Assembly (NCBI RefSeq): GCF_001754075.1
Contig: NZ_MIEH01000006.1
Location: 62,001 to 126,000, forward strand
DNA: 64,000 nucleotides
Source of the DNA: Merdimonas faecis
GTDB lineage: Bacteria > Bacillota > Clostridia > Lachnospirales > Lachnospiraceae
Direction of reading: 5' to 3'
Position 1 is the first letter of the stretch, and each line of letters begins with the position of its first letter. This document shows, in pieces, positions 1 to 6,835 of this stretch. The position numbers were made by a program, and so were the translations under genes. The notes beneath the pieces are model-generated. The model searched no databases, was not told where the DNA came from, and worked only from the letters and a program-made list of their open reading frames with translations.

Positions 1-787
1 AAAAATATACTTCATGAGAAGTAATGGTACTTTTGTCATCCTTTGCCACATTGATTTTATGGATCACTTTTTCCAATGGTGCAAAATCTTGCTGAATCGA
101 TTGATCCACCAGGATATTACGATCAGCAAGATATAAAATCTTCCGTTTTAATCCGCTTTGAAGCATCCTGTATACAATCTGAAAAGCCGTGTAAGTTTTC
201 CCTGTACCTGTCGCCATGACCAACAAAAGGCGCTGTTGCCCCCTTGCAATGGCATCAACAGTACGGTTTATGGCAATTCTTTGATAATAACGTGGCGGAT
301 AGGTATTCTGACTGGAATAATAAGGCTGTTCAATAACAACTTCCTGTTGCGGTGTAATACCAGACTCCTTCTTATAGCGTTCAATAAGTTCCTGTTCTGT
401 CGGAAACTCATCCAGACCAAACTCTCGTTCCTGACCCGTAAGGAAATCATGCTCTGCAAATCCATCTCCATTGGAACTATAGGCAAAAGGAAGATCAAGT
501 ATCCTTGCATAAGCAATTGCCTGCTGTAAACCATGAGAAATACTATGGGTATTATCTTTTGCTTCTACAATCGCAATTGGATTGTTTGCACTGAGAAAAA
601 GAATATAATCTGCACGTTTTGGCTTCTCTCGGAAAACAAAGTTTCCTTTCAGATTAATCTTTCCATCTGTAATGCGGGTTTCCATGGTAATCTTTTCACG
701 GTTCCATTTCGAAGTAATGGCAGGAGTAATATACTGGAGTTTAATATCCTCTTCACTCATCTGTTTTTTCGATATAATCGTACCCAC
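1..787 (-). CDS. hsdR: Type I restriction enzyme R subunit (HsdR), N-terminal 262 residues
   Basis: This is the motor and nuclease subunit of a type I restriction system, which translocates and cuts foreign DNA together with HsdM and HsdS. The GTG start at 787 follows GGGAGG by seven bases and reads MGTIISKKQMSEED. The nuclease core is visible as RADYILFLSANN followed by IAIVEAKD, the D...E-x-K pattern of the PD-(D/E)xK fold near residues 75-95. Walker A MATGTGKT opens the helicase domain near residue 205, followed by ILYLADRNILVDQ. The frame stays open to base 1, so the helicase half and any hsdM/hsdS genes are outside. It begins 14 bp after the XRE gene and shares its promoter. Confidence 0.93.
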   Translation of the reverse strand, partial: MGTIISKKQMSEEDIKLQYITPAITSKWNREKITMETRITDGKINLKGNFVFREKPKRADYILFLSANNPIAIVEAKDNTHSISHGLQQAIAYARILDLPFAYSSNGDGFAEHDFLTGQEREFGLDEFPTEQELIERYKKESGITPQQEVVIEQPYYSSQNTYPPRYYQRIAINRTVDAIARGQQRLLLVMATGTGKTYTAFQIVYRMLQSGLKRKILYLADRNILVDQSIQQDFAPLEKVIHKINVAKDDKSTITSHEVYF

Positions 788-801
788 ATATATTCCTCCC
801 T

Positions 802-1017
802 TCACCCTTCCAATTTTTCCGGTAGAATTTCCACAATATCATCCAAAGTGCAATGCAATGTTCTGCATATTTTAACCAGAACTTCCACCCTTACATCCTC
901 GTTTTTACCAAGTCTTGCCATAGCATTTGTAGTAATTTTTGAGGCCTTGATCAAATCTGTTTTACTCATTCCCCTGTCAATTAGAATCTTCCATAGTTTA
1001 TTATAACAAACAGACAT
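802..1017 (-). CDS. Small XRE-family helix-turn-helix regulator
   Basis: A 71-residue Cro/CI-type DNA-binding protein made of little more than one HTH: MSVCYNKLWKILIDRGMSK leads into TDLIKASKITTNAMARLGK, then VEVLVKICRTLHCTLDDIVEI. Family members of this size are autorepressors or controllers of neighbouring cargo. The ATG at 1017 has an ideal AAGGAGG seven bases upstream; an in-frame start eight codons earlier lacks one. It is the first gene of the unit that continues into hsdR, so a role in timing restriction expression is plausible but inferred. The DNA target is not known. Confidence 0.85.
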   Translation of the reverse strand: MSVCYNKLWKILIDRGMSKTDLIKASKITTNAMARLGKNEDVRVEVLVKICRTLHCTLDDIVEILPEKLEG

Positions 1018-1063
1018 TATGTTCCTCCTTATTTTGACCATTTCCGATCCCTTTATTGATTTT

Positions 1064-1092
1064 ATTATATCATTGCCTCAGAAAACCTTCAA
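1064..1092 (-). promoter_or_regulatory. Promoter for the XRE-hsdR unit
   Basis: On the minus strand TTGAAG (1087-1092) and TATAAT (1064-1069) are separated by exactly 17 bases, 47 bases before the XRE start codon. The -10 box is a perfect sigma-A consensus. Confidence 0.75.
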
Positions 1093-1168
1093 TTTAAAAT
1101 TGAACATCTCAATACTCAATATAAGCAGCATTCCACCTGATTCATAATGAGAATACATAATAAAGTCT

Positions 1169-1966
1169 CTATCTTTTCTTCTTCATTTTCTTTTCACGAA
1201 CACATATCCGAATCACACAAATCAACAAAACAAACAAAATTAAATTTTCCTGCATAGCTACCAAAACTATTTCCTTCATAACTATAAATATCAATACAAC
1301 AATACCCACACCTATATCCCATAATAATTCTGTTGCTTTCATTTGTTCTATTCTCTGAACTGCCTGTTTCTTTACTTTCTGGATTTCTGATTTTGCTTTC
1401 CGTTTTTCATTTTCAGCCCTACATTTTGCCGATTGTGCCCTATTTTCTGCTTCTTTCTCTTTTTTCTGTGCTTCTTCTACTGCATCTACAGAAGACTGTA
1501 CCACCATCTTTTCCAGTTTAAAGTTCCGGGCCTGAACGTCTTTTATTCTTTCTTCGAGCTGCTCTTGCTCTTTCCTGCTCAGCAATCCGTTCCTGTTCCG
1601 CAGATCGTCGTTGCTTCTCTGCAGAAACTGACTGATATTCTGCGTTCTGGATAATTCGATTTGCAGTTTTTGATTTTCCTCGGTTAACTTCTGAAGCTCG
1701 TCTTGCAGCTTCTGACTTTCGGATGAGAGACTCCGAATCCCTTCTCGAAACTCTCTGATTCGTTCCATACATTTCTGTATCAATTCTCGATCTTTTGTCT
1801 GAGCTTTCAACAACTCGTCCCTCTCTGCAGTCACTTTCGATAGGGCCTCCGCCTGTTCCTGCGACAGCTTCTTCCACTTGTCGATAGTATCGTGTGAGAT
1901 CGGCATCAACTGTGTCATCTCCGAGGATGCCACTTTTTTCTTTTTGTTCATTTCTGATAAATTCAT
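1169..1966 (-). CDS. Coiled-coil protein with C-terminal membrane segments, overlapping the relaxase gene (MobB-like arrangement)
   Basis: The 265-residue product is a long charged coiled coil (about residues 28-215, rich in E, K, Q and L heptads such as KLQDELQKLTEENQKLQIEL) followed by two hydrophobic segments at about 217-235 and 238-257 and a basic tail. Its first 449 bases lie inside the relaxase gene in another frame of the same strand. Mobilization regions of the ColE1 and R1162 types also nest mobB in mobA, and MobB ends in a membrane segment, so a relaxosome accessory protein that anchors relaxase at the membrane is a reasonable inference; sequence homology to MobB is not claimed. 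A GGGAG lies nine bases before the ATG. The 350 bases beyond the relaxase stop remain open, which favours a real gene. Confidence 0.7.
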   Translation of the reverse strand: MNLSEMNKKKKVASSEMTQLMPISHDTIDKWKKLSQEQAEALSKVTAERDELLKAQTKDRELIQKCMERIREFREGIRSLSSESQKLQDELQKLTEENQKLQIELSRTQNISQFLQRSNDDLRNRNGLLSRKEQEQLEERIKDVQARNFKLEKMVVQSSVDAVEEAQKKEKEAENRAQSAKCRAENEKRKAKSEIQKVKKQAVQRIEQMKATELLWDIGVGIVVLIFIVMKEIVLVAMQENLILFVLLICVIRICVREKKMKKKR

Positions 1967-2759
1967 CCTCTAATTCTCCCTTACTGATTTTTAAATGAAA
2001 AGTCTTAGAAAGGTTGCTGTCACGTGCCTTCTTCCCTTCCTGATTTTGAAACGTGATATGCTTTCTTTTCTCTGTCCAGTTCACGCTCCATCCTGCATTC
2101 TTCATTTCTCTGATAAATTGCTCCCGGCTGGTGCAATACTCCATCACATTCAGCACAGCCATGGCACAATCCGCCACATAACTATCCTTTGCATGGTTAC
2201 GAAACAGATTGTATTTGTCTTTACTCCATGCGATCACTTCTCCGTTCTCAATCTGACTGCCATCAAAATGCTTGCCTTTTTCCGCTATGGTGAGTCCACG
2301 TTCTCGGCACATCCGATTCGTCAGCTGCTTCATATGTTCCAAATCTTTTCTGGAATTATGCAGTTTTTTCCCATTTACGTAGCTTACAGAATTGGTAACT
2401 ATATGGCAGTGAATATGGTCTTTATCCTTGTGAACACTGACAACTGTCTGAAAACCGGCAAACCATTTTTCAGCAAATTCTATTCCAAATTCCAAAGCCT
2501 GCTCAGGTGTGATTTTCTCATCTTTATGCCAGGAAATCACATTATGGGAATACATCCGACCGGAATCCTTCCCCCATAATCGTTTTTCCGCTAAAAATGA
2601 CTGATATACCAGATCATAATTTACTTTTTCATACGGATACGGCCCTATGAAATGAACAAGATGCTGCTCCGTTTTTCCCTCCCGCAGAACATACTCGATA
2701 CAGTTTCTCATTGCCCCATGGGAATTTGTCCGCTTATTAATTGTCTTATTGATTGCCAT
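1518..2759 (-). CDS. Relaxase / mobilization nuclease (MobA/VirD2-like)
   Basis: This enzyme nicks one strand at oriT and pilots it into the recipient cell. The 413-residue protein shows the relaxase features in order: NSHGAMRNCIEYVLRE near the start, the catalytic-tyrosine region, the alternating MYSHNVISWH motif near residue 72, and the metal-binding three-histidine motif HKDKDHIHCHIV at about 110-121. The half after residue 260 is hydrophilic, low in complexity and rich in R, E and S, and it is the part overlapped by the coiled-coil gene. The start overlaps mobC by 52 bp, which suggests translational coupling. The PF03432 family (MobP type) fits best. Length is within the range for small Firmicutes mobilizable elements. 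Confidence 0.93.
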   Translation of the reverse strand: MAINKTINKRTNSHGAMRNCIEYVLREGKTEQHLVHFIGPYPYEKVNYDLVYQSFLAEKRLWGKDSGRMYSHNVISWHKDEKITPEQALEFGIEFAEKWFAGFQTVVSVHKDKDHIHCHIVTNSVSYVNGKKLHNSRKDLEHMKQLTNRMCRERGLTIAEKGKHFDGSQIENGEVIAWSKDKYNLFRNHAKDSYVADCAMAVLNVMEYCTSREQFIREMKNAGWSVNWTEKRKHITFQNQEGKKARDSNLSKTFHLKISKGELEDEFIRNEQKEKSGILGDDTVDADLTRYYRQVEEAVAGTGGGPIESDCREGRVVESSDKRSRIDTEMYGTNQRVSRRDSESLIRKSEAARRASEVNRGKSKTANRIIQNAEYQSVSAEKQRRSAEQERIAEQERARAARRKNKRRSGPEL

Positions 2760-3088
2760 ATTGTTTCACACTCCTTCCGATATCCAGATATATTTTCACT
2801 GAGGCTGTTCAGCGCATCTGCTCTGGGATAAAAGCCGCCGGCATTCATATGATGTGCGATCTGGTTGATATTGGTTGTTGCACCTCGCAGCAGACGGTTT
2901 GTTTCCCCAAGCCTTTGATTTAATACATTCAATTCTTCTTTTACCTCTGCTGACATAAGATCCACATTTTCAATTGCAGCAAGTATCACTGCCTGCTGTG
3001 TCTGCCCCGATGCTTTGATCTTTTGCTGAAGCAAGCCATATTCTTTCTCATTCATCCGTATCGTAACGGTATGGTTTCTTTTTCTCAT
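2708..3088 (-). CDS. mobC: MobC-like relaxosome accessory protein
   Basis: A 126-residue DNA-binding accessory factor that helps melt oriT and load the relaxase. It begins MRKRNHTVTIRMNEKEYGLL, a ribbon-helix-helix-like N-terminus, and contains the conserved MobC stretch GETNRLLRGATTNINQIAH followed by an N-rich turn and a final helix (GYRKECETIWQSIRQLI). The ATG at 3088 has GGAAGG five bases before it; an earlier in-frame start at 3139 has no such site. The 3' end overlaps the relaxase start by 52 bp. It is transcribed away from the candidate oriT. Confidence 0.88.
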   Translation of the reverse strand: MRKRNHTVTIRMNEKEYGLLQQKIKASGQTQQAVILAAIENVDLMSAEVKEELNVLNQRLGETNRLLRGATTNINQIAHHMNAGGFYPRADALNSLSENISGYRKECETIWQSIRQLISGQIPMGQ

Positions 3089-3139
3089 AATCCTTCCACT
3101 CCTTCCATAATCTACACTGCTATTTTCATGCACTTCCAA

Positions 3140-3800
3140 CTACGAGGGGATTCCATAAGGGGAAATGAAATCTTCCCCTTTGGTGGGTGCAGGGCAAAGC
3201 CCTAGTCAATCTATGAATCTGTGAATGGAATGTCCGGTGGACATTTCAGGAACAGAACTTCATAGCATTGACGGCCAGGGTTCCAAGGGACAGCGTCCTC
3301 TGGCAAGTTTAGGAACATCCCCTAGGCTGATTCCGGTGCATAGTGGCTTGCCACTTTGCGAAACTTGCCTGTCATCTGCTGCCATTCCATACGTGCTGAT
3401 TGCTTCTGCCTTCCTTCACACATCTAAAAGAAAGGCAGGAAGATGACAGTGGTTTTGTGGGATGCAAAAAGGATGTGAAGGAAATGGAAGTTCTCACCTT
3501 TCCAGAGAATTTCTATTTCCGGAATGTCTTTTGGGCATCCCACTCCGGTGCGCAGTACCGGACAATCATGTGCCGTATCCGGCACCTAAACAGACATATC
3601 TGCCTGTACTTTTTGTACATCCTGCCAATCTCTACCGTTCACCGCACTCTTTTCCACTACCAAGGAACAAAAATAGCAGTTAAAAACAATAACCGTTTTT
3701 TCCCCGGAAAATTGTCTCAACTGCTATGATCTTTTACTGCTATTATTCAATTGTCCATTCATCAAATTCTGTTAAACTTCCATCCAAACAGATCCACTTT
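3140..3800. other. Structured non-coding region, candidate oriT
   Basis: There is no convincing gene in these 660 bases. They are full of inverted repeats: AAGGGGAA/TTCCCCTT (3157-3180), AGGGC/GCCCT (3191-3203), AATGTCC/GGACATT (3229-3245), AGTGGC/GCCACT (3341-3354), CTGTCATCT/AGATGACAG (arms about 70 bases apart, from 3369), GTGCCG/CGGCAC (3570-3585) and ATAGCAGTT/AACTGCTAT (3673-3727). The position just upstream of mobC and relaxase is where oriT normally lies, and the short hairpin beside GGGTGCAGGGCAAAGCCCT is the most oriT-like segment. No nic site could be assigned. Confidence 0.55.
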
Positions 3801-4049
3801 TCAAAAGTGCTGAAGCTCTTCCAACTCCTTCTCCAGTTTCTCAATTCGATGGTGCTGGTACCAGATCACTCCTGGCAGACCTGCAGCCATAAGAAAGGCA
3901 CAAACCAACACCTTCAAAGCATCCCATCTGGATTCTATTCCACTCATGGAAAATCCACACACAAGATTAACGAATAGGACATAAAAATATCCGCAAAATA
4001 AGGCTGTACAAAACATCCCTTTTAAAATTTTCCACATTTTAATTCCCAT
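3801..4049 (-). CDS. Small two-pass membrane protein of unknown function
   Basis: I do not recognise this 82-residue protein. It has a hydrophobic segment at about 11-32 (GMFCTALFCGYFYVLFVNLVC), a second at about 44-63 (LKVLVCAFLMAAGLPGVIW), and a short charged helical tail IEKLEKELEELQHF. The ATG at 4049 has GGAGG seven bases upstream. It is divergent from the XRE repressor gene at 4145, and the palindromic operator between them probably controls it. A role in the element, for example entry exclusion or maintenance, would be a guess. Confidence 0.6.
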   Translation of the reverse strand: MGIKMWKILKGMFCTALFCGYFYVLFVNLVCGFSMSGIESRWDALKVLVCAFLMAAGLPGVIWYQHHRIEKLEKELEELQHF

Positions 4050-4071
4050 CTTTACACCTCCTCAAAATAAG

Positions 4072-4116
4072 TTTAGCGATTTTTTCGCTAAATATCAATA
4101 GTGAATATTTCGCTAA
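4072..4116. promoter_or_regulatory. Palindromic operator of the XRE repressor
   Basis: TTTAGCGA (4072-4079) and TCGCTAAA (4085-4092) form a perfect 8-bp inverted repeat with a five-T spacer. A further half-site TTCGCTAA lies at 4109-4116. They sit between the divergent membrane-protein and XRE genes, as expected of an autoregulated repressor operator. Binding itself is inferred. Confidence 0.6.
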
Positions 4117-4144
4117 GATATTATGAATCCATGAGGTGAAAATA

Positions 4145-4378
4145 ATGTATAGTAGAATCCGAAATCTAAGAGAGGATCGTGATCTCACGCAAAAACAAAT
4201 GGGCGAGATCTTAAATTGCAGCCAGCGAATCTACAGTAATTATGAATGCGGCGATGTAGACATTCCCACACAAATCCTGATCAAACTGGCCAAATTTCAT
4301 AAAACCAGCGTTGATTATCTGCTTGAACTGACAGATGACAAACGCCCCTACCCCCGTAAAAAGGATGGAAATCAATAG
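4145..4378 (+). CDS. XRE-family transcriptional repressor
   Basis: A 77-residue HTH_3 protein: MYSRIRNLREDRDLTQKQM, then GEILNCSQRIYSNYECGDVD as the recognition region, and LIKLAKFHKTSVDYLLELTD as the closing helices. These small Cro/CI-like proteins usually repress their own promoter and a divergent one. The ATG at 4145 has GAGGTG six bases upstream; the GTG three codons earlier overlaps that site and is less likely. It is the only plus-strand gene in the element. The operator immediately upstream is described separately. Confidence 0.87.
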   Translation: MYSRIRNLREDRDLTQKQMGEILNCSQRIYSNYECGDVDIPTQILIKLAKFHKTSVDYLLELTDDKRPYPRKKDGNQ

Positions 4379-4432
4379 TTTCTGCCCGGATTCTCGTTCC
4401 GGGCAGTTTTTCCTACTCTTTCTTATTTTCAA

Positions 4433-4870
4433 TTAAAAGCTGTCTGCAAAATCTAATGCCGCATCTGCATTTTCTTCCTGCTCCCTGTCCACCGAATCAA
4501 AAGCTAAACCAGCTTCTTCTTTTTCTTGCATAAACGGCTGTCCGACACCATTCATATACGGATGCAGCAACTCCATGAGATTTTTCGCAAGTAACATAGG
4601 AACCGATTCTTTTACCCCTTCTTTGATAGCGTTCTGCACCTGTCTCAGAAACGCATCTTCCTTTTCCCGAGTCTCCAGGTAAGGATCTTCTTCCTTCTCA
4701 TATTCCCGACCAAAATAATCATTCACAGCAGCTACTACCGCCCGTGTATAGGATTTATACTTTTTCCTGTTCATGGTCTGTAAATACTCCCAAGCCTGAC
4801 GGTCTGCTTCGTCCAGCAGATTCAGGCGGATATTTGTATTGATGATCTTCCGTTCTTTTCTCATGCTCAT
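4433..4870 (-). CDS. ParR-like DNA-binding adaptor of a type II partition system
   Basis: The 145-residue protein follows the ParM-type gene with an ATGA overlap, the usual place for ParR, which binds the centromere and links it to actin-like filaments. The N-terminus IINTNIRLNLLDEADRQAW followed by a helix containing YKSYTRAVVAAVNDYF fits a ribbon-helix-helix DNA-binding domain. The rest is acidic and helical with no clear motif, which is normal for the poorly conserved filament-binding part. The ATG at 4870 has GGAGG nine bases upstream. Identification rests on position and on the N-terminal pattern. Confidence 0.72.
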   Translation of the reverse strand: MSMRKERKIINTNIRLNLLDEADRQAWEYLQTMNRKKYKSYTRAVVAAVNDYFGREYEKEEDPYLETREKEDAFLRQVQNAIKEGVKESVPMLLAKNLMELLHPYMNGVGQPFMQEKEEAGLAFDSVDREQEENADAALDFADSF

Positions 4871-5811
4871 ATCAGTCTGCCTCCGTTCTTCTGAATTTTT
4901 CTGACTGCCAGCATCTCATAACCTTTTGCCGCTGCACAAATATCATGGATAATGGTTACCCGGTTCCTGACATAATCTCCAAAGTTTTCGATCATACAGC
5001 CACCGCCCCCGACTACATACAGCCGCATTAATTCCGGATTATATTCGTGTTCCCTCAGTTTCCGAAAAATTTCTGCTGTATAATCTCTTGCAGCCGCTTT
5101 CATAACATCCAGATAATTTTCCCCGATATCTGCTGTTCCTTTTCGGATCACCTGTTCAATGACCAGATCGTCCACTACTGCTCCCATCCTCCTTAATAAC
5201 TGTTCCCTGACAGCCAGCACACATTGATGTGTCCCGTATTTTTCAGTAAAACATTTCTTTTCTACCGGTCGTGAATTATTGATATACATGATATTCATTG
5301 TCCCATTTCCGATGTCCGCCAGCATATTGATTCCCTTAAATTCCTGCAGATGATATGCGACAGCTGCAAATCCCTGTGGAAAAATATCTGCCCCGATAAA
5401 CTCTACATGATAAGCTTTTCCACGAAACACAAAATCCACCACTGCATTCTGAAGCAGATAATCACGGAACGTTTCTTTCTGACTGCTCACCCATGTCAGC
5501 GGAAGTCCGGCAGCCAGATGTACTTTCGCCTGATCCACCCCTTTACTTTCCAACTCACTGGCAACGGCCGCAAGTGTAAGGATGTAATAGTCCTCATCCT
5601 CCGTTTTTTCTGCCCGAAACTCTTTGTGTTCTTCTCCAATCTGGTAATACACTCCTTGGTAAACCAGAAGGTTATTCTGGAAGGTAGGCTCCTTTTCATA
5701 TCTGGTTACACCTGCCTGAAAACATCTGCAGGCTGTTTTCATGTTTCCATATCCGTGATCCACACCAATCACTGTAATTATCTGATTTTCCTTATTTTTC
5801 ATCATTCTCAT
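4867..5811 (-). CDS. parM: ParM/StbA-type actin-like partition ATPase
   Basis: An actin-fold ATPase that polymerizes and pushes plasmid copies apart. The 314 residues show phosphate-1 IGVDHGYGNMKTA (about 15-27), a phosphate-2-like segment NMLADIGNGTMNIMYI (about 160-175) and the adenosine motif LYVVGGGGCMIENF (about 268-281), in family order and length. AAGGAG lies upstream of the ATG at 5811. It is the first gene of a two-gene operon with the ParR-like gene, and the upstream 260 bases hold direct repeats that could be the centromere. Related actin-like proteins also occur in conjugative transposons, so maintenance as an excised circle is an inferred role. Confidence 0.88.
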   Translation of the reverse strand: MRMMKNKENQIITVIGVDHGYGNMKTACRCFQAGVTRYEKEPTFQNNLLVYQGVYYQIGEEHKEFRAEKTEDEDYYILTLAAVASELESKGVDQAKVHLAAGLPLTWVSSQKETFRDYLLQNAVVDFVFRGKAYHVEFIGADIFPQGFAAVAYHLQEFKGINMLADIGNGTMNIMYINNSRPVEKKCFTEKYGTHQCVLAVREQLLRRMGAVVDDLVIEQVIRKGTADIGENYLDVMKAAARDYTAEIFRKLREHEYNPELMRLYVVGGGGCMIENFGDYVRNRVTIIHDICAAAKGYEMLAVRKIQKNGGRLI

Positions 5812-5969
5812 ATTATCTTTCTCCTTTATTTTTTTGAACCAAATTAATACTTACGCTCTTTGATAAGATAAATATTTTATTATCTCTTTCATTAATTCTT
5901 TAATATTAAGTTTCTTACATACTTAATAGTGTCCCATGATCCTGCACAGGTTTTTCCCACATAGACTTC

Positions 5970-6039
5970 TCCTATGGCCTGACATTCCCAGATGGGAATA
6001 ACCCATGCAGGGATTTCCTATGGTCTGATGTATCCAGAT
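5970..6039. repeat. 24-bp direct repeats, candidate parC centromere
   Basis: TCCTATGGcCTGAcaTtCCCAGAT (5970-5993) recurs at 6016-6039 as a copy with a few substitutions, the starts 46 bases apart. The stretch lies in the 260-bp space upstream of parM, where ParR-binding direct repeats normally sit. The remaining space (5830-5940) is very AT-rich with no gene. Confidence 0.5.
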
Positions 6040-6071
6040 TGTAAACCTATATGGCATATTTTCATATCTGC

Positions 6072-6386
6072 TCATTCATTTTCCTTCCCCGAAGGTACTT
6101 CACGGACAATATATTCCGTATCCCCATAACAGCCGTCACAATACCTGATCCTGTGTCTCTCCACATATCCATGATGTTCTAATTCTTTTATCGCTGATCT
6201 TACAGAATCAATCCCATCCCTGCTTAAAGATGCCAGCCCCTTCATATTATAATTCCAGTCATCTGGCAAACTCAGCATCAGAGAAAGAAGGCCTTTTGCC
6301 TTTAAAGAGAGTTTCTTATTCTTGAAATGATGATTGCTCATAACTGTAAAATTCTTCGTCCGCTCCACCCGGAACACCTGTGACAT
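6072..6386 (-). CDS. Short replication-initiator-type HTH protein
   Basis: The 104 residues match the N-terminal winged-helix part of RepA_N/DnaD-like initiator proteins of plasmids and integrative elements: FTVMSNHHFKNKKLSLKAKG, then LLSLMLSLPDDWNYNMKGLA, then DGIDSVRSAIKELEHHGYVERH and a terminal strand GDTEYIVREV. Full-length relatives usually continue for another 150 residues or more with a second domain that is absent here, so this is either a natural short form or a truncated gene. It is minus-strand, downstream of tnpV and parB and upstream of parM. Confidence 0.72.
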   Translation of the reverse strand: MSQVFRVERTKNFTVMSNHHFKNKKLSLKAKGLLSLMLSLPDDWNYNMKGLASLSRDGIDSVRSAIKELEHHGYVERHRIRYCDGCYGDTEYIVREVPSGKENE

Positions 6387-6466
6387 AGCTTCACCTCCAA
6401 TAAAAAAGGCACAAAGCCTTTCATGACCTGTGCCTTATCTTCTATTTATTTTGTTTATCTTTTCTT

Positions 6467-6817
6467 TTAGGAAACGTAAATCAGTTCCGCCAAAATCATT
6501 TCCTCTGCAATTGCCCTATGCTGATTGACTGCTCTTACCCATGCCATATGGTCATCCTCCTTATCTGGCAAAGGGTCGCTCTTTTCCAGCTGTTTCAGTA
6601 TAATTTCTTCCCGCGCCTTTGCTACCCGGTCAATTTCCAACAAATGCTCGCCAAGCGTATCTTTTAAAAGCATCACCTGATATTTTGCCCGTTTGCAGTT
6701 TTTCAGGTAATCCCTGCGCAAGAATCCGTATTTTCCGATATGCAACATCTGTTCTCCAGATTTATATTCCAGTTCCGGCAGCAAATACCCATTCACATTT
6801 TTATAATTCAGTTCCAT
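6467..6817 (-). CDS. tnpV: TnpV-family transposon-encoded protein
   Basis: A 116-residue member of the TnpV family, found in clostridial transposons and integrative elements, whose biochemical role is not established. The typical features are an N-terminal NGYLLPEL, then IGKYGFLRRDYLKNCKRAKY, a helix with LGEHLLEIDRVAKAREE, and the C-terminal MAWVRAVNQHRAIAEEMILA. It begins 18 bp after the parB stop and is probably co-transcribed with it. Length is normal for the family. Confidence 0.85.
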   Translation of the reverse strand: MELNYKNVNGYLLPELEYKSGEQMLHIGKYGFLRRDYLKNCKRAKYQVMLLKDTLGEHLLEIDRVAKAREEIILKQLEKSDPLPDKEDDHMAWVRAVNQHRAIAEEMILAELIYVS

Positions 6818-6835
6818 AACTCTACCCTCTCTCCA

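Noticed and set aside
3400-3729. Plus-strand open frame in the mobilization spacer
   Set aside because: No ribosome-binding site or family pattern, and it crosses several inverted repeats, which fit an oriT region better.
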